Part shown: piece after piece, positions 44,583 through 53,327 of the stretch | Position numbering within the stretch: the first letter of the stretch is position 1 | Layout of the letters: each line of letters starts with the position of its first letter | DNA from: Sphingobacteriales bacterium 44-61 | GTDB taxonomy: Bacteria; Bacteroidota; Bacteroidia; Chitinophagales; Chitinophagaceae | Direction: 5' to 3' | DNA: 64,000 bases | Assembly: GCA_001898405.1 (NCBI GenBank) | Contig: MKTW01000011.1 | Span: 502,801 to 566,800, forward strand | Program-made: the position numbers and the translations under genes | Notes under the pieces: generated by a model | The model's database searches: none | Told to the model about the DNA's origin: nothing | What the model saw: only the letters and a program-made list of their open reading frames with translations

Positions 44583-45638
44583 ATGAAAGCCATACTTGTT
44601 ATAGACGACAATACGGATATCCGGGAAAATACAGCAGAGATCCTTCAATTGGGAGGATACAAAGTGTTCACTGCTGAGAACGGAAAAAAAGGGGTGGAGA
44701 TAGCCCTCCGGGAAAAACCGGACCTGATCGTGTGTGATATTATGATGCCTGAACTGGATGGATACGGCGTACTGCACCTGCTCAGAAAGAATGCGGATAC
44801 CCAATACATCCCATTCATATTCCTGACAGCCAAAACGGAAAGGCTTGATTTCCGTAAAGGCATGGAGATGGGAGCCGATGATTATATTACCAAACCTTTT
44901 GAAGAGATAGAGCTGCTGAATGCAATTGAGATCAGGTTGAAAAAAGCGGAAATACTGGGCAATCAGTATTCTCCTGATGCCGCAGGCCTGAATGCATTGA
45001 TGAATGACGCCCGGCTTACCGGTCTTGTACAGGAAGTAGCAGAAAAATATGAAACCGTACCGTACGACAAAAAGCAAACACTTTACCAGGAAGGCAAGCG
45101 CCCCCGTTTTTTATATTACCTGGCAAAAGGAAAGGTAAAGGCATTCAGATCGCATGAAGATGGAAAGGAGTATATCACTGATCTTTTCAATGAAGGCGAT
45201 TTCCTGGGTTATACCTCCATCATTGATGATAAAGCGTATGATGATAGTGCAGTGGTAATGGAAAATGCAGAGATCATCCAGGTGCCTAAGGATGATTTCC
45301 TGCAGATGATCCACGGTGATCCCGGTGTTGCTGCTAAATTTATCCGGCTTATCACCAAGAATGTAAAGGAAAAAGAAGACCGGCTTCTGCATCTCGCTTA
45401 CAGTTCCCTCCGCAAGCGGGTCGCCAACGGTTTGGCAGAGATCTATAAAAAACTGAATCCCAGTGGTGAAAAAAAGACGATCGAAATATCCAGGGAAGAG
45501 ATCGCACAATATGTGGGCACGGCCACTGAATCATTGATCAGGACCTTGAGTGATTTTAAAGCAGAAAAACTGATAGAGATCAGGGAAGGTAAGATCACCC
45601 TGCCGGATCCTTCCCTTTTAAATAATCTCCGCTATTGA
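44583..45638 (+). CDS. response regulator with Crp-type output (REC + cNMP-like + HTH)
   Basis: 351 aa. Residues 1-120 are a receiver domain: acidic Asp8/Asp9, phospho-acceptor Asp52 in CDIMMPELDG, Thr in FLTAK and Lys in ITKPFEE. A linker leads to a cNMP-binding-like domain (about 155-270, YQEGKRPRFLYYLAKGKVKAF, FNEGDFLGYTS) and a Crp-type winged HTH (about 280-345, ISREEIAQYVGTATESLIRTLSDF). The recognition helix keeps Glu and Arg in the TExLIR pattern that reads TGA half-sites. It is the partner of the kinase 8 bp upstream. In effect it joins FixJ-like and FixK-like roles in one protein. Its stop codon abuts the next gene's stop in a shared TGATCA. Confidence 0.92.
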   Translation: MKAILVIDDNTDIRENTAEILQLGGYKVFTAENGKKGVEIALREKPDLIVCDIMMPELDGYGVLHLLRKNADTQYIPFIFLTAKTERLDFRKGMEMGADDYITKPFEEIELLNAIEIRLKKAEILGNQYSPDAAGLNALMNDARLTGLVQEVAEKYETVPYDKKQTLYQEGKRPRFLYYLAKGKVKAFRSHEDGKEYITDLFNEGDFLGYTSIIDDKAYDDSAVVMENAEIIQVPKDDFLQMIHGDPGVAAKFIRLITKNVKEKEDRLLHLAYSSLRKRVANGLAEIYKKLNPSGEKKTIEISREEIAQYVGTATESLIRTLSDFKAEKLIEIREGKITLPDPSLLNNLRY

Positions 45639-46064
45639 TCAGAGGCTACCTCTTTCCAGGTCAAAATCATCGGGGGCATCTTCGGGCAGTGTGCCATGTG
45701 TTGTTATCTCACGGCCATGATCGTTTTGCTGTTGTAATGTCCAGTCATCGGTCATCGTGGTTTCCAACCAGATATTGCCGGAGCGGCGGACAACCTGCAC
45801 ATTCATCCCATATCTTTCAGTGATCAGTTTCTCCAGTTCGGCAACGGTCATTGTGCCGCTGATATCCAGGTCGCCATCTTTTTTTAGCCCTGCATCTTTA
45901 AGCAGGGTGGAGGTGGTGATGAGCTTTTTGGTAAGTACAGGGCGGCCGGGTTCTGTAAGGCGGCTCAGGTAAAAATCCAGGCGGAGAAAAGGGTATGTTT
46001 TGCTGAATTCCTGTTGTAATTCATACACATGCTTTGAAGGAGATATATGCAAAGTAGTTGTCAT
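45639..46064 (-). CDS. hypothetical protein of 141 aa
   Basis: 141 aa from ATG at 46064 (MTTTLHISPSKHVYELQQEFSKTY); the frame runs to 46169 but that part overlaps the efflux gene end and reads poorly. No signal peptide or membrane segment. It has a central TMTVAELEKLITERYGMNVQVVRRSGNIWLETT stretch, which looks like a small alpha/beta domain, and an acidic C-terminus (PEDAPDDFDLERGSL). I do not recognise the family. It converges end to end with the response regulator (stops adjacent) and its start codon lies in the loop of a 15-bp inverted repeat, so it is probably regulated on its own. Confidence 0.7.
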   Translation of the reverse strand: MTTTLHISPSKHVYELQQEFSKTYPFLRLDFYLSRLTEPGRPVLTKKLITTSTLLKDAGLKKDGDLDISGTMTVAELEKLITERYGMNVQVVRRSGNIWLETTMTDDWTLQQQNDHGREITTHGTLPEDAPDDFDLERGSL

Positions 46065-46116
46065 TTTTTTAAGAATAGATGTTGTAAAATTAAGTACGAC
46101 ACCTACTTTGCATATA
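46043..46116. repeat. 15-bp perfect inverted repeat around the start of the 141-aa gene
   Basis: ATATATGCAAAGTAG at 46043-46057 and its exact reverse complement at 46102-46116, separated by 44 bp. One arm is inside codons 3-8 of the gene, the other in its upstream region. A -7-like TAATTTTA (minus strand, 46084-46091) lies between them, so these could be paired operators or, if transcription begins further upstream, an mRNA hairpin with the start codon in the loop. Confidence 0.6.
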
Positions 46117-46159
46117 TGACTTGCAGAAGGCGGAAAACTGATTTTGATCAGCAGGCATA

Positions 46160-47593
46160 TTATCTCCATCCACCTCCCAATCCCCTGTACACCCTCACCA
46201 CGGCACTCATTTGTGCCTTCTTCGTTTCAATCAATTCCAGCTTTGCTTCCAGCGCATCCCGCTGCGTCATCAATACTTCAAGGTAATCAGCCCTGGCGTT
46301 CTTAAACAGATCCCCTGAAATATCGATCGATCTTGTCAATGCCTCCACCTGCTGCGATTTCAGGTCATAGCTTTTTTCCAGGTTGCTGATATTCGACAAC
46401 TGTGTTGACACTTCGATATAGGCATTCAGGATCGTTCTTTCATAATTGTACATCGCCTGCACCTGCCTTGCATTGGCATTCAGAAACTCTGCTTTGATCG
46501 CGTTGCGGTTGATCAGCGGGCCGGCAATATCTCCGGCAATGGAATACAACAGCGATTCGGGCATACGAAAGAGATAAGTAGGATTGAAAGCCTGGAAGCC
46601 CACTCCCGCTGAAATACCAAAGGATGGATAGAACTCCGCACGGGCCACTTTCACATCCAGTTTGGCCGCAGCCAGATCGAGTTCCGATTGCCTGATATCA
46701 GAACGGTTGGCAAGCAGTTGTGAAGGAATACCGGAATTGATCATCGCCGGCATTATTGTCAAGAAATTAGCCCTCTCACGGGGAATATCCTGCGGATAGC
46801 GGCCCAGCAGAAAATTGATCCTGTTCTCTGTTTCCTTTATCTGCTGCTTGATATCATATTCCAGGCTTTGTGTTTTCAATACTTCTGCCTGGAATTTTTG
46901 TACCGCCAATTCTGTTGCGCGAGCTGCTTCTTTCTGCACTTTGATGATCTCCAGCGCATTTTTTTGTAACCCGATATTCTGTTTTACGATTTCCAACTGG
47001 TTGTCCAGCGCAAGCAACTCATAATAAGAATCGGCTACTTCTGCGATCAGGTTAGTGATCACGAAATTCTTACCTTCTTCGGTAGAGAGGTATCGGGTGA
47101 TAGCTGCTTTCTTGGAATTACGCAGCTTCTTCCAGATATCCACTTCCCAGTTGGCCATTGCGGCAATGCGAAAATCGCCCAGTGGATCCGGCATTTCCTT
47201 ACCGGGTTTGATATCGGTGGTGGCATCACCGGCACCCTGGCTGGTATAACGCCCTACTTTTTCCACGCCCACACCGGCGCCGAGGCTCACTGATGGAAGC
47301 AATGCCTGTTGCTTCATGCGGATCTCATTGCGCGCGATCTCTACTTCCTGTAGAGTGATATTCAGTTCCTGGTTGTTTTTGAGCGCCGTATCAATCAGGT
47401 CCAGCAGGTTTTTGTCAGTAAAGAACTGTTTCCATTGAATGGTGCCGGTATTGGTGGTATCGCTGTTATTGCCGTAAGAAACAGGAACAGAACTGTTTTC
47501 CTGCCGCTGCACCACTGAAGGGACCTTGCAACTTGCGAGGGCCAGGAAAAGCCCCATCACACCAAGGCAATAATTTATTTTCAGTTTAAACAT
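46160..47593 (-). CDS. outer membrane efflux lipoprotein (TolC/NodT family)
   Basis: 477 aa from ATG at 47593 (MFKLKINYCLGVMGLFLALASCK), with a lipobox LALASC; the longer frame uses a less likely start. Two OEP repeats follow (about 60-260 and 270-470) with long amphipathic helices: LDLIDTALKNNQELNITLQEVEIARNE and RSDIRQSELDLAAAKLDVKVARAEFYPSFGISAGV. It forms the outer membrane channel of the RND pump. Its start overlaps the RND stop by 8 bases, so it is the last gene of an MFP-RND-OMF operon. Confidence 0.93.
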   Translation of the reverse strand: MFKLKINYCLGVMGLFLALASCKVPSVVQRQENSSVPVSYGNNSDTTNTGTIQWKQFFTDKNLLDLIDTALKNNQELNITLQEVEIARNEIRMKQQALLPSVSLGAGVGVEKVGRYTSQGAGDATTDIKPGKEMPDPLGDFRIAAMANWEVDIWKKLRNSKKAAITRYLSTEEGKNFVITNLIAEVADSYYELLALDNQLEIVKQNIGLQKNALEIIKVQKEAARATELAVQKFQAEVLKTQSLEYDIKQQIKETENRINFLLGRYPQDIPRERANFLTIMPAMINSGIPSQLLANRSDIRQSELDLAAAKLDVKVARAEFYPSFGISAGVGFQAFNPTYLFRMPESLLYSIAGDIAGPLINRNAIKAEFLNANARQVQAMYNYERTILNAYIEVSTQLSNISNLEKSYDLKSQQVEALTRSIDISGDLFKNARADYLEVLMTQRDALEAKLELIETKKAQMSAVVRVYRGLGGGWR

Positions 47594-50500
47594 TATGATC
47601 AATTTCTTCTGTTAAAGGATTTTCTTCTTCGTTTTTAACCAGCATACGCTTTTCAGCGATCTTGCCGAATATGTAATACAGGCCGGGGATAATGAGAACG
47701 CCGAAAATAGTACCGAGCAACATACCTCCGGCTGCCGCTGTACCAATCGTTCTGTTACCGATCTTACCTGGCCCGGTTGCAAATACAAGTGGTATCAGAC
47801 CGGCGATAAAGGCAAACGATGTCATCAGGATAGGACGGAATCTCACACGTGCGCCTTCAATTGTCGCTGCTAATATGGTGGAGCCTGCACGATGTTTTTG
47901 CACAGCAAACTCCACGATCAGCACGGCGTTCTTACCCAGCAAGCCGATCAGCATTACCATGGCGATCTGCGCATAGATATTATTTTCCAGCCCCAGCAAC
48001 TTCAGGAAGAGGAGGGCTCCGAATACACCTGTAGGCAGGGAGAGGATCACGGCCAGTGGTAAAATGAAACTTTCATACTGCGCTGCAAGGATCAGGTACA
48101 CAAAGCCCAAACATATCAGGAAGATATACACAGCCTGGTTGCCCTGTGCCACTTCATCTTTGGAGATCCCGGCCCAGTCGATACCAAAACCTCTCGGCAA
48201 TGTTTTCGCTGCTACTTCATTGATCACTTTGATTGCCTCACCACTACTGTAACCCGGTGCTGCAGATCCGCTGATTTCTGATGCATTGTACATATTGTGC
48301 CGGGTGATCTCTGAAAGACCATACACTTTCTCCATTTGCATAAATGCAGAGAAAGGCACCATTTCCTCCTTATCATTCTTTACATATAGTTTCAGGATGT
48401 CTTCCGGCAAAGCCCTGTATTGTGCACCTGCCTGCACGATCACTTTATATTGACGGCCAAAATTGATAAAGCTGATCTCGTAGTTACTGCCCACCAATGT
48501 TGAAAGGGTGTTCATTGCATTGTCAATGCTGATGCCTTTCTGCTGTGCAAGGTCATTGTCTATTTTCAGCATGTATTGCGGGAAGCTGGCGCTGTAAAAG
48601 CTGAAGATGGAGCTGAGTTCTTTCCGTTTCTTCAATTCTTTTACAAAATCATCGTTCACCTGTTCCATCAGTTTGTAATTGCCACTACCTGCCTTATCAA
48701 GCAAGCGCAATTCAAACCCACCGGCTGCACCATAACCGGGTACTGCGGGTGGTAAGAAGTATTCAATATTTGCACCGGTGATGTCTTTTGATTTTTCTTC
48801 CAGCTCTGTTATGATCTCCTGCACGGAATGCTTCCGGTCTTTCCAGTCTTTAAGGTTGACAAGGCAGGTGCCGGAGTTGGAGCCGGTCCCTTCTGTCAGG
48901 ATCTCGTAACCAGCCAGGGCTGACACAGATTGAACGCCTTCTACTGTTTCCGATATTTTCTGTAACCGTTCTGTTATTTCATTCGTTCTTTCCAGCGATG
49001 ATCCGGGAGGGGTTTGGATAACGGCATAAAACATACCCTGGTCCTCATTCGGAATAAAGCCGGAGGGGACCGTTTTGTTGAGGAAGTAAGTAGCTACGCA
49101 AAATCCTGCCAGTACAAGGAAGGTGAGTAGCCTGCGGGCAGCTACTTTGGTGAGTACAAACTGGTATTTGCCTGTTAATCCATTGAACCAATTATTGAAT
49201 CCATCCAATACCTTGTTGATAATGGACTTCCGCCTGGGCTTGCCATGATCATTCTTCATGATCATGGCGCATAGAGCCGGTGTAAGTGTAAGGGCAACAA
49301 TGCCTGAAAGGATGATGGAGGTTGCCATGGTAATGGAAAACTGCCGGTAGAATATACCAACAGGCCCCGACATGAATGCAACTGGTATAAATACCGCAGC
49401 CATAATGAATGTAATGGCAATGATCGCCCCGGCAATTTCATGCATTGCTTTTTTCGTTGCCTTTCTTGGTGTGAGATGTTCTTCTTCCATTTTGGCGTGC
49501 ACCGCTTCAATCACCACGATCGCATTGTCTACCACCACACCGATCGCCAGCACCAGGGCAAAAAGCGTGATCAGGTTTAACGTGATACCGAAGTATTGCA
49601 TGAACATGAATGTGCCGATCAATGATACCGGCACTGCCATAATAGGGATCAGGGTCGACCGCCAATCACCCAGGAAAAGGAATACCACCAAACCCACAAG
49701 GATAAAGGCTTCTACCAGCGTATGAACTACTTTTTCGATAGAAGCGTCCAGGAACTTGGATACATCATAACTCAGTTCATATTTCATTCCTTTGGGAAAA
49801 CTGCTGGCTGCAATCTCTTTCAACTTGGCTTTTACATTCTCGATCGTCTGGCTGGCATTACTTCCATAAGATTGTTTCAGTACGATTGCCGCTGAAGGTT
49901 TGCCATTCAGGTTGGAGTAAATGTCATACATGGAACTGCCGAATTCCACGTCCGCTACATCTTTCAGGCGAAGCAGCTCTCCATTTGCGCTTGAGCGAAC
50001 GATCACATTTTCGTATTGTTCTTTTGTGGTAAACCTTCCTGAATATTTCAATACATACTCAAACGATTGTGATCTTTTACCGGAACTTTCACCTGTTTTG
50101 CCGGGAGAAGCTTCCAGGCTTTGCTTGCTGAGGGCTTCCATCACTTCATCTGCAGAGATCTTGTAAGCCAGCATGCGATCGGGCTTGAGCCAGATACGCA
50201 TGGCGTATTCACGGTTACCAAGAATATCTGCATAACCTACACCATCCACCCGCTTCAATTCGGAAAGGATATTGATATCGGCAAAATTGAAAAGGAACTT
50301 CTGGTCGGCATTGGGATCATCGCTGTACAGGTTGATGTACATCAGCATGTTTGATTCCTCACGGCTGATCTTTACGCCTTCCCTCACTACGAGTGGGGGA
50401 AGTTTGTTCACCACTGAAGCCACACGGTTTTGTACGTTCAGGGATGCAACGTTGGGATCAGTGCCGAGGTTGAATATGACCTGGATGGTACCTTCTCCAT

Positions 50501-50753
50501 CATTACCAGCATCCGATGCCATGTATTTCATACCGGGGATACCATTGATGGCTCTTTCCAGGGGAATGATCACTGATTTGATCATGAGTTCATTATTCGC
50601 ACCGGGATAGTCTGCTACCACATTCACTTTGGGTGGAGAGATGGAAGGGAACTGTGTTACCGGTAAGCCTGTAATGGCCAGAATGCCCAGGAGAACGATG
50701 ATCAGGGATATGACGATAGAAAGGACTGGCCTTTGAATAAATTTATTAAACAT
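47586..50753 (-). CDS. RND efflux pump inner membrane transporter (HAE1/AcrB type)
   Basis: 1055 aa, the usual AcrB length. It begins MFNKFIQRPVLSIVISLIIVLLGILAI, with 12 predicted membrane helices and two large periplasmic loops. Helix 4 has GVVVDNAIVVIEAVHAKM, containing the proton-relay Asp pair (LVLAIGVVVDNAIV), and the second half has GLLGKNAVLIVEFA. It exports hydrophobic drugs, bile-salt-like compounds or similar molecules; the substrate range cannot be read from sequence. It sits between the adaptor (57 bp upstream) and OMF genes. Confidence 0.95.
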   Translation of the reverse strand: MFNKFIQRPVLSIVISLIIVLLGILAITGLPVTQFPSISPPKVNVVADYPGANNELMIKSVIIPLERAINGIPGMKYMASDAGNDGEGTIQVIFNLGTDPNVASLNVQNRVASVVNKLPPLVVREGVKISREESNMLMYINLYSDDPNADQKFLFNFADINILSELKRVDGVGYADILGNREYAMRIWLKPDRMLAYKISADEVMEALSKQSLEASPGKTGESSGKRSQSFEYVLKYSGRFTTKEQYENVIVRSSANGELLRLKDVADVEFGSSMYDIYSNLNGKPSAAIVLKQSYGSNASQTIENVKAKLKEIAASSFPKGMKYELSYDVSKFLDASIEKVVHTLVEAFILVGLVVFLFLGDWRSTLIPIMAVPVSLIGTFMFMQYFGITLNLITLFALVLAIGVVVDNAIVVIEAVHAKMEEEHLTPRKATKKAMHEIAGAIIAITFIMAAVFIPVAFMSGPVGIFYRQFSITMATSIILSGIVALTLTPALCAMIMKNDHGKPRRKSIINKVLDGFNNWFNGLTGKYQFVLTKVAARRLLTFLVLAGFCVATYFLNKTVPSGFIPNEDQGMFYAVIQTPPGSSLERTNEITERLQKISETVEGVQSVSALAGYEILTEGTGSNSGTCLVNLKDWKDRKHSVQEIITELEEKSKDITGANIEYFLPPAVPGYGAAGGFELRLLDKAGSGNYKLMEQVNDDFVKELKKRKELSSIFSFYSASFPQYMLKIDNDLAQQKGISIDNAMNTLSTLVGSNYEISFINFGRQYKVIVQAGAQYRALPEDILKLYVKNDKEEMVPFSAFMQMEKVYGLSEITRHNMYNASEISGSAAPGYSSGEAIKVINEVAAKTLPRGFGIDWAGISKDEVAQGNQAVYIFLICLGFVYLILAAQYESFILPLAVILSLPTGVFGALLFLKLLGLENNIYAQIAMVMLIGLLGKNAVLIVEFAVQKHRAGSTILAATIEGARVRFRPILMTSFAFIAGLIPLVFATGPGKIGNRTIGTAAAGGMLLGTIFGVLIIPGLYYIFGKIAEKRMLVKNEEENPLTEEIDHNV

Positions 50754-50776
50754 TACTAACGCAAATTATTATTAAC

Positions 50777-50812
50777 ACGAATGACGTGAATCGTACGAAT
50801 GACACGAATGCT
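50777..50812. repeat. four tandem degenerate 9-bp units between the adaptor and RND genes
   Basis: Units ACGAATGAC, GTGAATCGT, ACGAATGAC and ACGAATGCT follow each other without gaps. The last unit overlaps the stop region of the adaptor gene. This is the only spacer in the efflux operon. Nine-bp phasing is unlike a normal operator, and no terminator is evident. Confidence 0.5.
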
Positions 50813-51893
50813 ATTCCGCTTTTAATTTAAGGTGGGCAATAACTTCTTCCGGTTTCTCAAATTCATACTCGATCCTGTCATTGTCTTTTACTTTCTGGAT
50901 GCCTTCGAGCAGGATCTTATCACCATCTGCAAGGCCGCTGGTAACAACATAGAGGTCGGGCAGCTGGCCGGCGATGGTAATGTTTCTTGATTCGAGCCGG
51001 TTATTTTTATCCACTACGAATACATAGATCTTGTCCTGTACTTCGTAAGTGGCTTTCTGAGGGATGATCATAGCATTTTTAAGCGGCATGGTCATACGTA
51101 CCTTTCCGGTTTCACCATGCTTTAATAGCTTATCGGGATTGGGGAAGATAGCCCTGAAAGCAATATTGCCTGTTTCGTTATCAAATTCACTTTCGATCAC
51201 CTCCACTTTTCCGGGATGTGTGAGCGTTGTGCCATTGGCCAGCAGCAGGCTTACCTTGCTGTCGCCACGGTTTTTGACGTTGGTCTGATAATCCAGGTAT
51301 TCCGGTTCGGATACATTGAAGTAAGCAAACATCTGGCTGTTGTCTGAGAGGCTGGTGAGCAACTCACCTTCATCTATCAGGCTTCCGATCTTTTTAGGGA
51401 TGCGATCAATCGTTCCGTCAAAGGGCGCCCTGATCTCTGTGAAGGAGAGATGCAATTTTGCAAGGGCGATCTCTGCATTGGCCTGGTCAAGTTTGGCCTG
51501 TGCCATGGATTGTTCGTTTTTTGAAACGATGTTTTTATCAGCCAGTGTTTTCGCATTCTGCAATTCAATTTCAGCGGCTTTGCCTTCAGCTTGTGCTTTC
51601 AGCAATTCAGCTTCATACATTTTCGGCATGATGCGGAAGAGCACCTGGCCGGCTTTGACAAATTGTCCTTCGTCAACATAAATATTTTGCAGGAAACCTT
51701 TTTCCTGTGCGCGGATCTCAATGTTCCGCACGGAACGGATCTGTGATACATACTCTTTGGTAAAGGAAGTATCTGTACGGATAGGGCTGGTCACCATATA
51801 CTTGGTGACTTCTTCTTTTTCTTCTGATTTAGCCGTGCAACTTGTATGGCCGATCAGGATTGCGAGGCCGGCAAAAATGGCTATTTTTTTCAT
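50811..51893 (-). CDS. RND efflux periplasmic adaptor (membrane fusion protein), lipoprotein
   Basis: 360 aa. N-terminus MKKIAIFAGLAILIGHTSCTAK with lipobox GHTSC. HlyD-like adaptor: lipoyl half-motifs (RAQEKGFLQNIYVDEGQFVKAGQVLFRI and ITRIRAPFDGTIDRIPKKIGSLIDEGE-like at about 150-175), a helical hairpin between (LLKAQAEGKAAEIELQNAKTLADK), and beta-barrel/proximal domains toward the C-terminus. It links the RND pump to the outer membrane channel. First gene of the operon; no TetR/AcrR gene is adjacent. Confidence 0.93.
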   Translation of the reverse strand: MKKIAIFAGLAILIGHTSCTAKSEEKEEVTKYMVTSPIRTDTSFTKEYVSQIRSVRNIEIRAQEKGFLQNIYVDEGQFVKAGQVLFRIMPKMYEAELLKAQAEGKAAEIELQNAKTLADKNIVSKNEQSMAQAKLDQANAEIALAKLHLSFTEIRAPFDGTIDRIPKKIGSLIDEGELLTSLSDNSQMFAYFNVSEPEYLDYQTNVKNRGDSKVSLLLANGTTLTHPGKVEVIESEFDNETGNIAFRAIFPNPDKLLKHGETGKVRMTMPLKNAMIIPQKATYEVQDKIYVFVVDKNNRLESRNITIAGQLPDLYVVTSGLADGDKILLEGIQKVKDNDRIEYEFEKPEEVIAHLKLKAE

Positions 51894-52030
51894 AATTACT
51901 AAATGAATATTGATCTGTTGAATGTGTTGTTCGGTAGTTATTCTTATGACAAGATGGTAATGGTTGCAGGAAGATATCCTGTTGAGGCAAGCGCTAGAGG
52001 CCAGGCAGTGTGGTGTGTGTATTTAAAAAG

Positions 52031-52049
52031 GTATGCAGGAATTGCATAC
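52031..52049. repeat. 7-bp inverted repeat upstream of the efflux operon
   Basis: GTATGCA-GGAAT-TGCATAC, perfect arms with a 5-bp centre, 138 bp upstream of the adaptor start and just after the end of the small secreted-protein gene. It could be an operator for the efflux operon or a weak terminator of the upstream gene; there is no T-run. Confidence 0.45.
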
Positions 52050-52077
52050 ACTGGCACAGCGGGCGGTTGTTTAAAAA

Positions 52078-52467
52078 TCAGACCCTGAAGACCCGTTGCA
52101 GGATGTATTTATCGGATTCCTGGGGCCAATAAGGAGGTGCTGTATCAAAATGATGGTTCAGGCGACTTAATAAGGCCTGATAGGACAGAAGGGATTCATA
52201 CTTTATTACGCGTTTGGATTTACGGAGCTCAGTATCACTATCCCTGTCATCTTCAGGTGAATCAATAAAAAGATAATTGTTTTCGGCAGTAATGGAGCTG
52301 TGTTTGGCCGGAGCTGCATCCAGGCCGGCTATATTCCGTTTCCCTTCCATTTCATGATGATAGGTGCGGGCATAGCAGCAATTCCGGGAATGCTGACCTG
52401 CAAAAACGCGGTCGGCTCCACTCATCAGGAATAAACAAAAGCTTATAAGAAATACTGCTATTTTCAT
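52078..52467 (-). CDS. small secreted protein of unknown function
   Basis: 129 aa. A signal peptide is clear (MKIAVFLISFCLFLMSGADRVFA-G). The mature part of about 105 residues is polar, with two adjacent cysteines (RNCCYARTYHHEME) and an acidic patch (DSPEDDRDSDTELRK). No family recognised. It precedes the efflux operon in the same direction with 184 bp between, so it could be a periplasmic accessory, but nothing in the sequence shows this. Confidence 0.6.
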   Translation of the reverse strand: MKIAVFLISFCLFLMSGADRVFAGQHSRNCCYARTYHHEMEGKRNIAGLDAAPAKHSSITAENNYLFIDSPEDDRDSDTELRKSKRVIKYESLLSYQALLSRLNHHFDTAPPYWPQESDKYILQRVFRV

Positions 52468-52572
52468 TCAGCCTCAAAAATAGACAAGATTGTGCGAGGC
52501 GTCAGTTAAGATTTGTAAATGAATGGTTAACGGGAATGATAACTAAGTGCGAACAACTGTTTGCCAGGTGTT

Positions 52573-53214
52573 TTATTCCACAAACCTGTAGCTCGCATGC
52601 GTATCATAATCAATTCCATGTTTTTTCTTCAGCTTCTCTATATAATCGAGGGTGGTAAATGTGTGAGGGCTGGCTACAGAATCACCCACCCGTTCAAAAG
52701 TATGCAATAGTGTTTCTTCCAGGCAGCTCGAAATGCTCATGCCTTTGTGTTCGGCAAGATCGGCTAGTAAAGCGGCTAATCTTTTTTCCAATCTCACCGG
52801 CACATCCACCCGTTCGATCTTGACAGGAGGTCCCTGGTTATAAATATAATGGCCAAAGCCCAGGTGATTTCCATCGGGGTCGGCAACCTGGTAGTCGCGC
52901 AAACCGTATTCACGGTCACCAATAGGGAAACTAATAGTGACCCCATTTGCCTGATGCATTTTGTAAAGAGCATTGGCATCACCTACTACGAAATTGACCT
53001 CCGCTTTTTCAATAGAGCCATCGGCCTGCTGTGCTGCATGTATGGTTGTTTTGCCGAGATCGAGCCCGGCATAAACGGTTGGTTCTCCCCAGGTGAAGCG
53101 CAAGGTAAATCCCAGCTTTTGAGTATAAAATTCAATTGTAGCGTGAATGTCTTTCACCCTGATGGTTGGAAAGAGTTGGCTGCATTCAATAGAAGTGGCG
53201 ACTGACGACTCCAT
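52573..53214 (-). CDS. VOC (glyoxalase/bleomycin-resistance fold) protein with C-terminal helical extension
   Basis: 213 aa. Residues about 8-130 form the VOC fold (QLFPTIRVKDIHATIEFYTQKLGFTLRF to DYQVADPDGNHLGFG), with the usual metal-position candidates at the conserved His/Glu sites only partly evident. Residues about 140-213 form an added helical part (VRLEKRLAALLADLAEHKGMSISSCLEETLLHTFE) that looks like a ribbon-helix-helix/CopG-like or dimerisation segment. I recall such VOC proteins with this tail in Bacteroidota, function unknown. It has its own 5' region containing an AACCCGGGTT palindrome at 53269-53278. Confidence 0.78.
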   Translation of the reverse strand: MESSVATSIECSQLFPTIRVKDIHATIEFYTQKLGFTLRFTWGEPTVYAGLDLGKTTIHAAQQADGSIEKAEVNFVVGDANALYKMHQANGVTISFPIGDREYGLRDYQVADPDGNHLGFGHYIYNQGPPVKIERVDVPVRLEKRLAALLADLAEHKGMSISSCLEETLLHTFERVGDSVASPHTFTTLDYIEKLKKKHGIDYDTHASYRFVE

Positions 53215-53327
53215 AGTTTGAGTATTTAATGGAACAAGGCTGAACGTGTCTGCTGAATAAAGATACGAAACCCGGGTTGGAGAAAGCGTGGCCGCAGCAG
53301 GATAAATATTGGCTGAATGAGCGAGAC

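Noticed and set aside
50780-50794. TGAC-GTGA-ATCG near the efflux genes as a seventh Crp/Fnr box
   Set aside because: One arm is mismatched, it lies within the tandem 9-bp repeats, and no -7 element is placed correctly.
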